Shown: positions 44,600 through 55,535 of the stretch, piece by piece
How positions within the stretch are numbered: position 1 is the stretch's first letter
How the letters are laid out: each line of letters opens with the position of its first letter
DNA from: Sycon ciliatum
Taxonomy: Eukaryota; Porifera; Calcarea; Leucosolenida; Sycettidae
Direction: 5' to 3'
NCBI RefSeq assembly: GCF_964019385.1
Contig: NC_088651.1
Coordinates: 5,958,496-6,022,495 of the forward strand
Length of the DNA stretch: 64,000 nt
Translations under genes and position numbers: made by a program
Notes under the pieces: generated by a model
What the model saw: only the letters and a program-made list of their open reading frames with translations
The model's database searches: none
Told to the model about the DNA's origin: nothing

Positions 44600-46717
44600 A
44601 TGAAGTATGTACGAAAGTTAACACTGCTTTGACATTGTAGTACCGTAGTCACCTCTGCTGTTTGATGTTATGCTCTATGGTAGCATTTTCATCACTGCTC
44701 TGACCACTTAGAAAACAAGATAGGGACATGTTTGCTGATGCTCATAATCAACATTGTGCCCAGTTTGATGGTTTTAGTGGTAAAAATGTCTCGTCAAAAT
44801 TTCCATTGGCTTCCGTGTTTTGCGCATTAGTTGGGTGTCTTATAGCGAAAACGAACTTGTCAATATTGTCAACAGAACGCACTTCAGCTTTTCGCAAGTT
44901 ATATAGGCAAGCTGCCCCCCCCCCCCTTCTCCATCACCACCATGCTTAAAAACCATGTGGCAGCAATGTCTGGTGTATGTTGTATGCATCTGCTGACAAT
45001 TCAGAGATTGTTCTCTTTCTGCTTCTCATTGTTTTCCTGCATGCATACAGGGGCATGTGAAGCAGTCTTTGGTTGCCAGGTCACATCTCACCTGTCCGGA
45101 TATGATGCATACGTTTCCAGCACAGCTTGAGGCCAAGTGAGTCAGTCGTATGCTGATGTCTTGCGGTTGCTATTATTGCACTCAGCCTGGTGCAGACTGC
45201 CCAGGGACTGCAACGAAAAGCTTGTGCACCGTGCACATTGGACAAAGGATGCGACACCTTGATGCTTTTTATCCTAAACTTTTTTCCTTTGCTTAAATCG
45301 CATTTTCCCATTTCGTATTGTTTGGACATTCATGTGCCGAAGACTTTGCCTAGCACCATTCACCACCGTACGATGCTCAGAGATGATGCACCTGTCACCC
45401 CAGGATGTGTGTTGAGCACTGTGAGGTCGTGCACCTTGACCATAGCACTTCAAGACAATGGGCACAATCCCCCCTCTCCCCCCCCCCTTTCCCCCATCCC
45501 CCTCTCCCCCCTCCTTCCCCCCCCCCATCCTCCCTCTTCCCTGCACATTTCGTTTAACAGTTCACAATGCATGTTGTATGTCGTATTATGGTGTTACTGC
45601 CATGGCCTGTCTGGTGCTGCATGCCCGCTTGCCCTCTCGTACTTAGCAATGACGAGTTGCTGTTGCCAGATCGCCATTTCTTCTTCCTGAGAGCAAGAGA
45701 CACGATGCCGCACTCTGGGTTGATGTAATTTTGTTTTCATTTTCCTTATTTTTGTCCTTGTGATGTATGAATTCCTTGCTAACTATTGGCTTGGTCTCCT
45801 GTGAAAGCTACAGATACCAGCTGCAGTTCTAGTACAGTGTAGTGCATTCCATTGCCTGCCCTTACTAACTACTGCCACTCTAGTAGCCTTTTTGTCCAAT
45901 ATCCGGTGTTTCTCGTTCTGTTGTTCATTCCCCTCCCTCCCCCCCCCCCCCCTCCCTACTTATCGCTATGGCCAGCATTGTTGCTGCCAAGTGCTGGCTA
46001 TGCATGCGTGCCGTTATTCCCATTCGTAAAGCCGCGTCAGATGTATCCATGTGCATGCTTCAGAATGCGTCAACTGAAGTGATTTCTCTCTTTCTTTCCC
46101 GCTTTCCTCCGACTCCCCCCCCCCCTCCCTTTTTCTTTTTTATTTCCTGGGCAAATTCATTTTTTTGGTAATTTCCGAAGATATCGTTTCTTCTCCATGC
46201 GCTGGGTGCAGTTTTGAATCATTCCTTACAATAATTTTTGTTTAGTTACCCATACACTCTCGTACTTTCATCAAATGTAGCGTAGAAAATACACAGCTAG
46301 TTTATATACAGTGGAGTTTCCACTCTACTTCTTAGAAGTTTTTTTTAGTTCAATTTTTAGTTTAGTATAAACTCCCAGCACTACACATGTACGTTACTCA
46401 AGTAGTACACCCCTGACCAGCGAGTAATTTTTATTTCATTGCAACTAGCGATTTGTGCACGAAACATGCCGTATTCTTTCTCTGTACCTGCGTGTCATGA
46501 TACCTGGAGCTGCTGGCTGGAGCGATTCATTACGATTCTCAGCTCAGTGCATCTGTGCCTGCCGTGAATGATTTCTCTGTTTCTGTTCTTCAGTTCACAG
46601 ATTGCCCATGTTGTTAATTAAATCATACATGTACATGTACTCTCTGCTATGCACTTGAAGCATCTTGTTCTCTTTGCCCGCGTTCATTCCGTGCAGTGTT
46701 CCGATGCCTTTCCAAGT
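44600..46717. other. No clear gene; possible 3' region of the giant gene
   Basis: C- and T-rich DNA with several C-runs (44914-44925, 45471-45488, 45936-45952, 46119-46128). One possible exon lies between acceptor 'gcatacag' (ending 45051) and donor GTGAGT (about 45134). It is open in one frame, but that frame does not fit a splice from 42797. No Cys/His pattern of the giant protein reappears. The ATTAAA at 46805 could serve as a polyadenylation signal. Confidence 0.35.
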
Positions 46718-47485
46718 TTTCTGCTGTCGCAACTCTAGTTTTGCCTTGCCTGCTGCATGACGCATGTGCCTGCTGCCTTTACAGATCACACACAGTGGTG
46801 TTGTATTAAATACATTTTGGTATCATTGAATGGATATTAATTTCTACTTGTGAACACGTCTCTGTGGACTCTGGGCTTTGGCCTGGCCTCCATGGTGACA
46901 CTGACAGGTGATTGTGCCAGGTCACCCTTGCCCTTGGCCTTGGCCCAGGTCACCCTTGCCCTTGGCCCAGGTCACCAGGTCACCCTTGCCCTTGGCCCAG
47001 GTCACCCTTGCCCTTGGCCCAGGTCACCCTTGCCCCAGGTCACCCTTGCCCTTGGCCCAGGTCACCAGGTCACCCTTGCCCTTGGCCCAGGTCACCCTTG
47101 CCCTTGGCCCAGGTCACCAGGTCACCCTTGCCCTTGGCCCAGGTCACCAGGTCACCCTCGCCATACTACATGCATGTGGGACAGTGTAGCTGTACATGTA
47201 CATGACTGACACTGTTATCCTGGTTATGTGACAGTCTGTGCAATCAGCTCCAAGCCCGAGGCTGGCAACTAACAAGGACAGGTACATGTCGGTACGCGGT
47301 AGGTGGCTGCATCCCAGCTGGGTGACGTTTTTGGGCGTGGGTTACCATGGTGACTTCATGGGGCCTGGGTGACTCGACTGCATGCATGGCATATGGCCCA
47401 TTATGGGGCCTGGTTGACTGGCAATGACGTCATGCACCTAGTAGTAGTAGTACCTGGCCTGGCCCTGCGCCTGGGTGACTGCATT
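46718..47485. repeat. Duplicated segment, copy B (partner at 1-545)
   Basis: Matches the first part of the window over its length, with the minisatellite at 46915-47160 expanded. After 47485 the match breaks where the palindromic elements begin. Similarity to copy A resumes weakly at about 59880. Confidence 0.75.
46915..47160. repeat. GGTCACC / CCCTTGGCCCA minisatellite
   Basis: Higher-order array of AGGTCACCCTTGCCCTTGGC units, some separated by an extra AGGTCACC. ORFs in all three frames are repeat translations. Confidence 0.92.
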
Positions 47486-47499
47486 GCGTATCTAATAAG

Positions 47500-47625
47500 T
47501 AATATTGATTGAGTACGAGGCCAATATAGGAAATAAAAGCCGAGTAAAAGACCGAGGCGAAGCCGAGGTCTTTTACGAGGTCTTTTATTTCCTATACTGA
47601 CCAAGTACGAAGTCAATATTAGATT
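47500..47625. repeat. Fold-back repeat
   Basis: 'gtacgaggccaatataggaaataaaagacc' and its reverse complement surround a short GC-rich centre 'cgaggcgaagccgag' at about 47555. The arms are about 50 bp with mismatches. Confidence 0.7.
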
Positions 47626-47751
47626 TATCATGACTGACCAAAGCATGTGTTCAATTGCTAAAAAGGAGTCAAATACAGTTTTGTACATGTATAAGCGATC
47701 AATATAGCCCTAAGGAGTGAAATATGCAGGAATATTTGACTGCTTTATTAT

Positions 47752-48865
47752 TCGTAAAATGGCAATAAATAAGATAAATTGTGCACTCATAACAACAGCA
47801 AAAAATGAAGAAAGTCAAGTTCCATAACGTTTTCTTGTGACTGTCATCAGTGGAACGCCGTCACATAAAAATGTAATAACTAAAACACACACTTATATAC
47901 ATGTAGCTAATATGGTTTCAGGTAGAAATACAGCAGCCAACAGGTACAAAAAGCGAAGTTTGCACCTTTGCAATGTGTGAATATAGTGTATGTGAGAAAG
48001 GTAGTGGCAGATGAATGTGATACTGTGTGAATGAATGTAATGGTGCGTGTGTATTACTTGAAGAGTGTGAGTGATACAACGTTTTCTTTCTGTTTACATA
48101 GCACAGGGTCACGAGTACGAATATACACAGCTTCCAACACCTGCAATTGCTTGAAGAAACGTGCGCAACGAATAACACTAAACCAGGAATCGTCAAACAC
48201 CTTACGACATTCTGGACTGGACACCAAATGCTTGTACACTGCAGACTTCCTCTTGTCAACATCAAACTCCTCCTCATCACTACTCTCATCCTCCACCTCT
48301 ATTCCAATGCCGCCGTCCATCCCATCGCACTCGTATTCGTCGTCATCAGTCTCCATCTCCTCGCGACACCGCTTCCCTCTCCTTGATTCGTTCTGTGCCG
48401 TGCCTGTGCTTCCTCCTGCGTCTCCTTGCCTTGTGTTCTCCACTTGTCTCAGTCGTGCCTCTGCTAGTCTCTTGCTTCTCCTCGGTTCTGCTCTGTTTTC
48501 AAGTTGTTCCCCTTCCGGTCTTACCGTTGTAGCAACATGGTTTGTCGAGGAGCGACCGTCCGGCGGCCTCCCTTGCGGCCTCCCTTGCTATGTAAACAGA
48601 AAGAAAACGTTGTATCACTCACGCTCTTCAAGTAATACACACGCACCATTACATTCATTCACACAGTATCACATTCATCTGCCACTACCTTTCTCACATA
48701 CACTATATTCACACATTGCAAAGGTGCAAACTTCGCTTTTTGTACCTGTTGGCTGCTGTATTTCTACCTGAAACCATAACAGCTACATGTATAAGTGTGT
48801 GTTTTAGTTATTACATTTTTATGTGACGGCGTTCCACTGATGACAGTCACAAGAAAACGTTATGG
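47752..48865. mobile_element. Palindromic element, probably Penelope-like
   Basis: The left arm 47752-48103 (about 350 bp) is the near-exact reverse complement of 48586-48865 continued at 59256-59325. The right arm is therefore split by the LTR retrotransposon. The central 480 bp holds the end of a minus-strand ORF (48054-48443) whose tail resembles that found after GIY-YIG endonucleases. Penelope-like elements often have inverted terminal copies, so I favour that family; a simple fold-back element is the alternative. Confidence 0.6.
48054..48443 (-). pseudogene. C-terminal fragment of a retroelement protein (GIY-YIG-associated tail?)
   Basis: 129 codons on the minus strand. An acidic stretch (DDDEYECDG, ESSDEEEFDVD) is followed by a conserved-looking tail: SAVYKHLVSSPECRKVFDD, then RCARFFKQLQVLEAVYI, and QKENVVSLTL. 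The H-L-x4-C plus L-E-A-x-Y-I pattern resembles, from memory, the segment downstream of GIY-YIG in metazoan retroelement proteins. The catalytic part is missing: upstream sequence is the inverted-arm boundary. The stop lies inside the left arm. Confidence 0.4.
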
Positions 48866-49392
48866 TGTCGGAGTCGTGGTGACGCCTGGTACCGTTCATG
48901 TATGATTTATGTGTCTGTTTTCGCTACAATCATTCTCTAGTTCTGTAGGTCATGTATGGTATCACTCATGCGTGAAATCATGTGATCATCAACCCTGTTT
49001 TTCCCGGGCTTGTGCTCCTGTGCACGAGACGTATGCTTCAGATGTATGGCCTTTTTCCCGCTGCACGGCATCTCACGTGCAGAGTTTTTCCGCGTGCAGT
49101 GCTCTAGCAGCTTTGGGTTTTGTTGTTGTTTTTTATTATTCTCCTTGTCTTGGAAAGAGTTCATGGTGAACAGTGGTTGAATCCAATTCTAAGTTACTTC
49201 TCAGTTTAGCAGTGTCTTATGTCTGATATTCTTAGTGCATCCAAGATAATCCAAGATGGAGTTGGTGTTTTGAGAGTGAGAACTCGAACCAGTAAAGTTT
49301 GTCTCCATTGTTGAACGTGGGTTCGGAAAGTATCCGCAGTCGGTATTACAGTTACGGTACTGATGCAACCTGGTTCCGGGGAATACGGAACA
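48866..49392 (+). repeat. 5' LTR of BEL/Pao element
   Basis: TGTCGGAGTCG to GGAACA (TG...CA), 527 bp. Nearly identical to 58574-59250 apart from 150 bp of tandem expansion in the 3' copy. The 5-bp duplication TATGG stands at 48861-48865 and 59251-59255, as expected for this superfamily. Near identity of the LTRs implies a young insertion. Confidence 0.92.
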
Positions 49393-49395
49393 TAG

Positions 49396-49413
49396 TGGTC
49401 CTTCGAGCCGGAT
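49396..49413 (+). other. Primer-binding site, tRNA-Tyr-like
   Basis: TGGTCCTTCGAGCCGGAT, three nt after the LTR, is complementary to the 3' end of eukaryotic tRNA-Tyr (ATCCGGCTCGAAGGACCA). This is the minus-strand priming site. Confidence 0.75.
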
Positions 49414-49423
49414 CACGTCCACG

Positions 49424-52400
49424 ATGGAGAAGCTCAGGCGGAGTCAGCGCACGACGAAAGGCGTCGCAGCGCCAAAACTCGGGTACACAGACACCCAGCA
49501 GGGGCGTAGCACCCGCTACGACTGGTACGACCATGGCCGTACCACTTTTCGAAAAGTGTGGTCCGTCCGGAACGTGCAAAACCGTAATAAAAAAATCAGG
49601 ATCCATCTATGCATATGCGCATCAGACTTTGACCTTTTTCTAGACTCGTACTCGTAGATCTGCCATGCATCTGTGCATGTCCATGCACGTCTCTTCTGCC
49701 CGTGAAATAATTCTATGACTTATAAACTGTGCCAGAAGTGTGCCAGAAGTTCCCAGAACGCATGATTTTGCGTCTTTTTTACAAAATTTTCCCGGGGGAG
49801 GGCCCCCGGACCCCCCTCCAAAACGGCCTTCGGCCGCGCCGATCTTTGGTCGTACCACTTCCAAAACCCCTCCTACGCCCCTGCCCAGTCCTACGCCGGT
49901 GCTAGTGGTGGAGATGACAGGATGACCGAAAGTAGAAGCCAAGCCGTCACCGCGAATTCAGCAGACAGGCTCAGCGCCAGGATAGCCGTGTTACAAGCGG
50001 AACAGGCTGTGGCGGAAAAGCGGCTGGAAATCGCCCGGTTGACGGAGCAGGCGATGTCGGAAGCCGAAGGGACGTTGAGGGAAAGGTCCGTTGAGACCTC
50101 CAGCTCTCCTGCGATGCGAGAAGAAGTCTTCCAGGAAGCGGGTGAGTTGCATGAGGCGGTTGCAGCCCAAGATACGTCGCTTATCGACTTTGACGATGAT
50201 GTAGTTGCACCTAGTTCAGTTGCTGTTCCAACACCAACAGAGTCACACACGGTAGTCGGTGTAGAATCTCAGCCATCAGAAGGAGAGGCTTCCCATAGAT
50301 CTACGCACGTAACGTCAGAATCAGCAGTAGGTCTACACCATGCAGAGGCCTGTCAGGCTAGCACACCACCACCGGTAGACGTAGTGATAGACGCACATGT
50401 AGAGAGGGACTCAGATGTCCAGCATGTCCGTGCATTCACTCCGGCACACAGCTACCACTACCAGGCACCGCCATGCGTAGTCCAAGATCCGATTCATGAA
50501 CACCTGAATGAACCTCCGTTTCATCAACCAGAACCGCAGGCACAGGCACAGACACAGGTACTTCAAAGAACGATTGAACACACCACTGCTGTTGTAGCCG
50601 ATGCCACTTACGCTGACTATCTAAGCGAGTCCATTCAGCGGGGAATAGGGCCCGAGCCCTGGGATAGGACATTCGTAGAGCGTCAGCAACTGCCGAGATC
50701 CAGTACTGGCAGTAGTCTACGCAGTGTAGAACGTGAGTTCCGGGCCAAGGAAGTTGCGTATCAGCAGCAACTACTACAGCTTCAGACGATGATCGATGAA
50801 TCCGCGATCGTCGAGAAGCGGCGCCAGCGAGACGCTTACGCACTGCAGACGAACCTAGAGGAAGCTGAGGCGAGTAGGGCAATGGTCGAGCTAGCGTGCG
50901 ACAAGCAAGCCAGGGATCTTGCGGCAGAACGAGAACGCAACGATGAGCTGGCCCGATCGATGACAGAGCTGAGGCAGCGGCTATTCGCAGCGGAGTATGC
51001 CCTACGAGAAAGCCGTGCCAGACAACGACGAGCGCCGAAGTCTGGTAGTGTCACTGAGCCTGTTAGAGAAGTACAAGGCTTACCGGTAGTGCAACCACAG
51101 CCTGCACAGGTCCACGAGGAGAGACGTGAGCGCTGCGAGTCGACCGCAAGCACAAGGCATAGCGGTATCCCGAGCACTACGTCACCCAGTCACCCACACG
51201 CATCCATGCCAGTACCCGCACCACGAAAGCACCGTCGCGACACGAGTGCACGTGCACGCGGCTACATGACAGTCTCAGACTCCGACTCAGAGTCAGGGCC
51301 ACGTGGATACTCTAGTGCCAGAGCTACGGAGACGTGTACCGGTGGTAGGGGCGCAGCAAGTAATGCGAGTGAGGTCGAAGACGCGTACATGAGTGGTTGT
51401 ACCTCTACTACCGGTACTATTACTGGCAGCACAGTTAACAGCAATCCTGCGCGTCAGATGGCAGACCTGGCCAGTGAGTTTGTAGGTGCAATCACCCAGG
51501 CCCTACGTCAAGGGCAGACCTCCCAGGTCGAGAATAGTAACGCTGGCATCAGACAGCTGGCTGCACGCCAGTCATCCACCAGCAGCAAGCTGCCAATCTT
51601 CTCTGGCAAGCCGGAGGAATGGCCCGCGTTCCTCGCGCTGTACCGAAGCAGCACGGAGCAATGCGCATACTCAAACGCAGAGAACGTCCAGCGCCTGCAG
51701 ACCTGCCTGAAGGGACCAGCCCAGGAGGCAGTACAGCTGCTCCTGGCCGTGCCAGACAATGTAGACGAGGCCATCCGGACACTGGAGCGTCGTTTCGGCC
51801 GGCCGGAATTGGTAGTGAAACAGCTAATCGAGCAGGCCAAGGCGCTGAAGCCAGCCAGAGCAGAGGACACGGACGCCCTGCACTCCTTGGCCACATCTGT
51901 GAGGAACATCGTCCTCACTATGAAGCTGCTAAAGAGCCATGGCCACAGGAACAACCCTGCGCTCCGTGATGAGCTGGTGGCCAAGCTGTCGCTCCCCCAT
52001 CGAATGCAGTGGGGCGAGTATGTGAAGGCCAAGGGCCTTAGTACGGATGAACTAGACCTTGGTGTCTTGTCTGAGTGGTTGGCCGAACGAGCGGAAGCCG
52101 CCTCTCTGGTGACACCAACCTCCACCAAGACGGCCGCCGTTCAGCCAACCCCACCGCCTAGAAGGTCAACGACCCTGGCCGCAGTAACAGCGGGCACTAC
52201 CCGCGACGCCACCTCTGACTCCCCAAGGAAGAAGAGGAGCTGCAGGAAGTGCCTGGAAGAGCACGCAATGGCACAGTGCAAGGAGTTCCAACAGCTACCC
52301 GTCCAGAAGCGATCAGAGCTGGTGCGCCTCTTGGGCCTGTGTGTGAACTGTCTACAGGACGGCCACTTCGCCAGAAATTGCACCTCGAGCCACTGCAGGA

Positions 52401-53869
52401 AGTGCAAAGGCAAGCACAACACGCTGCTCCACAGGGACGACTCTGACAGGCCTAGCAGCGGTAGCCAACAAAACGCCGCTCGCACCAACACCGCGAATAT
52501 GGCTTCTGCAGCGAGCGCCCTGCATGCCGAAACCCCAGCAAACCTACCAGCTCTGATGACGACTGTGGGGACAGTGAGATGTGGAGACGTCGAGCTACAA
52601 GCAACGATCATGCTGGATTCTGGGTCCACCTGCAGCTTCATCACCACCGACATGGCTGAGAAGCTGAATGTCCCACCCGGTGAGACCACGTCCGTGCGCA
52701 CGACTGTTCTCGGTGGCAGCTGTCTGCAGCACGAGTCCAGGATCGCCCCCATAGAGATCTGTCACAAAGACTCAACTGCAACAACCCCAGTGCAGGCGGT
52801 CGTTCTCCCTCAGATAACCGCCGACATGCAACGTGTGGACTGGGATGCGCAGAAGGCAAGCTGGCCACACCTGCGCGGGATGAATCCGGATACCCCAGCT
52901 AACCCAACTGTGGACATCCTACTGGGCCTTGACGTTCCACAGTTGCACGCCTCGCTAGCCGAACGCCGTGGGCCTGGCCATGGTCCAATCGCAAGAAAGA
53001 CACCACTCGGATGGATTTGTTTCGGTCTCCTGGAGGGGAGCGGAACATCGGCGGAACCAACCGTCCACCACGCCACACATGCCGCGACCGCAGAGCCCAC
53101 CGAGCCAACCCTGGAGCTGAATGCCATGGTGCGTAGCATGTTCAATTTAGACACCATCCGCTCTACAGCCACGGGAGAGACCATGTCTCGAGCTGAGCGT
53201 GAAGCCGAGAAGGTGACTGACGACACCATGAGCCTCAACAACAACCGTGTCACCATTGGCATCCCGTGGGTCGCTGAAGACAGAAAGCCTCACGTGACCT
53301 CGAACAGACCGATGGCCTTACAACGACTGGCGAGTCTCCAACGGTCCCTGTACAAACGACCTGAGCTCGCAGCAGCGTACGCCGGTGTCATCCAACAGTA
53401 CCTGACGAAGGGGTATATCCGCGAGGTACCCGAGACGGAAGTGCACAACGATGCGGATGACCAGTGGTTCCTACCCCACTTTCCCGTGATCAAGGAGGAC
53501 CGCACCACCACCAAGGTGCGGATAGTGTTTGACGCGGCGGCCAAGAAGAACGACGTCTCGATCAACGAGGAGATGCACGCCGGCCCAGCACTACAGAACA
53601 ACATCGTGAGTTGCCTACTCAAGTTCTGTAAGGAACCTGTGGCTCTGATGGCAGACATCAGCGAGATGTTCCTGCAAGTGGAGCTGGCTGAGAGAGACCG
53701 CAGGTATCACCGATTCCTGTGGGAGGTCGACGGAAGAGCCAAGGTGTTCGAATTCCAGCGAGTGTGCTTCGGGTGTAAGGCGTCGCCATACCTCGCCGGA
53801 AAGGCCGTCCAGGCTGTCGCGGCCACCTATGCCGCCGAAGGGTCACCCACACGACCCTGGCCGCAGTAA
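49424..53869 (+). pseudogene. BEL/Pao gag-pol, 5' section (interrupted)
   Basis: A frame starting at ATG 49424 runs to the MITE at 49499. The same coding sequence resumes after 49888 and stays open (next ATG 49922) to 53869. Domains in order: coiled-coil-rich gag region (50700-51020); DUF1759-type capsid (about 51580-52110); two Cys/His zinc knuckles (CVNC-x4-HF-x3-C near 52350); retropepsin-like protease with DSGS near 52617; start of the reverse transcriptase (about 53450-53850). It ends abruptly at PWPQ-stop because a 1,682-bp tandem duplication begins at about 53854 and shifts the frame. Gag-pol cannot be made as one product from this copy. Confidence 0.85.
49499..49883. mobile_element. 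MITE inserted in the gag region
   Basis: The ends CAGGGGCGTAG and CTACGCCCCTG are inverted and flanked by CCCAG at 49494-49498 and 49884-49888. It shares its end sequence and its 5-bp target duplication with 13595-14611. The coding frame on either side is in register across the duplication, so the insertion post-dates a working gag. Confidence 0.8.
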
Positions 53870-55535
53870 CAGCGGGCACTACCCGCGACGCCACCTCTGA
53901 CTCCCCAAGGAAGAAGAGGAGCTGCAGGAAGTGCCTGGAAGAGCACGCAATGGCACAGTGCAAGGAGTTCCAACAGCTACCCGTCCAGAAGCGATCAGAG
54001 CTGGTGCGCCTCTTGGGCCTGTGTGTGAACTGTCTACAGGACGGCCACTTCGCCAGAAATTGCACCTCGAGCCACTGCAGGAAGTGCAAAGGCAAGCACA
54101 ACACGCTGCTCCACAGGGACGACTCTGACAGGCCTAGCAGCGGTAGCCAACAAAACGCCGCTCGCACCAACACCGCGAATATGGCTTCTGCAGCGAGCGC
54201 CCTGCATGCCGAAACCCCAGCAAACCTACCAGCTCTGATGACGACTGTGGGGACAGTGAGATGTGGAGACGTCGAGCTACAAGCAACGATCATGCTGGAT
54301 TCTGGGTCCACCTGCAGCTTCATCACCACCGACATGGCTGAGAAGCTGAATGTCCCACCCGGTGAGACCACGTCCGTGCGCACGACTGTTCTCGGTGGCA
54401 GCTGTCTGCAGCACGAGTCCAGGATCGCCCCCATAGAGATCTGTCACAAAGACTCAACTGCAACAACCCCAGTGCAGGCGGTCGTTCTCCCTCAGATAAC
54501 CGCCGACATGCAACGTGTGGACTGGGATGCGCAGAAGGCAAGCTGGCCACACCTGCGCGGGATGAATCCGGATACCCCAGCTAACCCAACTGTGGACATC
54601 CTACTGGGCCTTGACGTTCCACAGTTGCACGCCTCGCTAGCCGAACGCCGTGGGCCTGGCCATGGTCCAATCGCAAGAAAGACACCACTCGGATGGATTT
54701 GTTTCGGTCTCCTGGAGGGGAGCGGAACATCGGCGGAACCAACCGTCCACCACGCCACACATGCCGCGACCGCAGAGCCCACCGAGCCAACCCTGGAGCT
54801 GAATGCCATGGTGCGTAGCATGTTCAATTTAGACACCATCCGCTCTACAGCCACGGGAGAGACCATGTCTCGAGCTGAGCGTGAAGCCGAGAAGGTGACT
54901 GACGACACCATGAGCCTCAACAACAACCGTGTCACCATTGGCATCCCGTGGGTCGCTGAAGACAGAAAGCCTCACGTGACCTCGAACAGACCGATGGCCC
55001 TACAACGACTGGCGAGTCTCCAACGGTCCCTGTACAAACGACCTGAGCTCGCAGCAGCGTACGCCGGTGTCATCCAACAGTACCTGACGAAGGGGTATAT
55101 CCGCGAGGTACCCGAGACGGAAGTGCACAACGATGCGGATGACCAGTGGTTCCTACCCCACTTTCCCGTGATCAAGGAGGACCGCACCACCACCAAGGTG
55201 CGGATAGTGTTTGACGCGGCGGCCAAGAAGAACGACGTCTCGATCAACGAGGAGATGCACGCCGGCCCAGCACTACAGAACAACATCGTGAGTTGCCTAC
55301 TCAAGTTCTGTAAGGAACCTGTGGCTCTGATGGCAGACATCAGCGAGATGTTCCTGCAAGTGGAGCTGGCTGAGAGAGACCGCAGGTATCACCGATTCCT
55401 GTGGGAGGTCGACGGAAGAGCCAAGGTGTTCGAATTCCAGCGAGTGTGCTTCGGGTGTAAGGCGTCGCCATACCTCGCCGGAAAGGCCGTCCAGGCTGTC
55501 GCGGCCACCTATGCCGCCGAAGGGTCACCCACACG
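52172..55535 (+). repeat. 1,682-bp tandem duplication inside pol
   Basis: 52172-53853 and 53854-55535 (breakpoints within about 3 bp) are almost identical; one difference seen is T/C at 53320 versus 55002. The period is not a multiple of three, so the first copy ends in a frameshift. The duplicated piece covers the zinc knuckles, the protease and half of the reverse transcriptase. Junction homology is only about 3 bp (ACG). Confidence 0.9.

Noticed and set aside
45052-45133. Downstream exon of the giant gene
   Set aside because: Splice-like borders, but a splice from 42797 enters a frame with an immediate stop and there is no Cys/His pattern.
46850-47209. Pro/Leu/Gly-rich proteins in three frames
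   Set aside because: Translation of the GGTCACC minisatellite.
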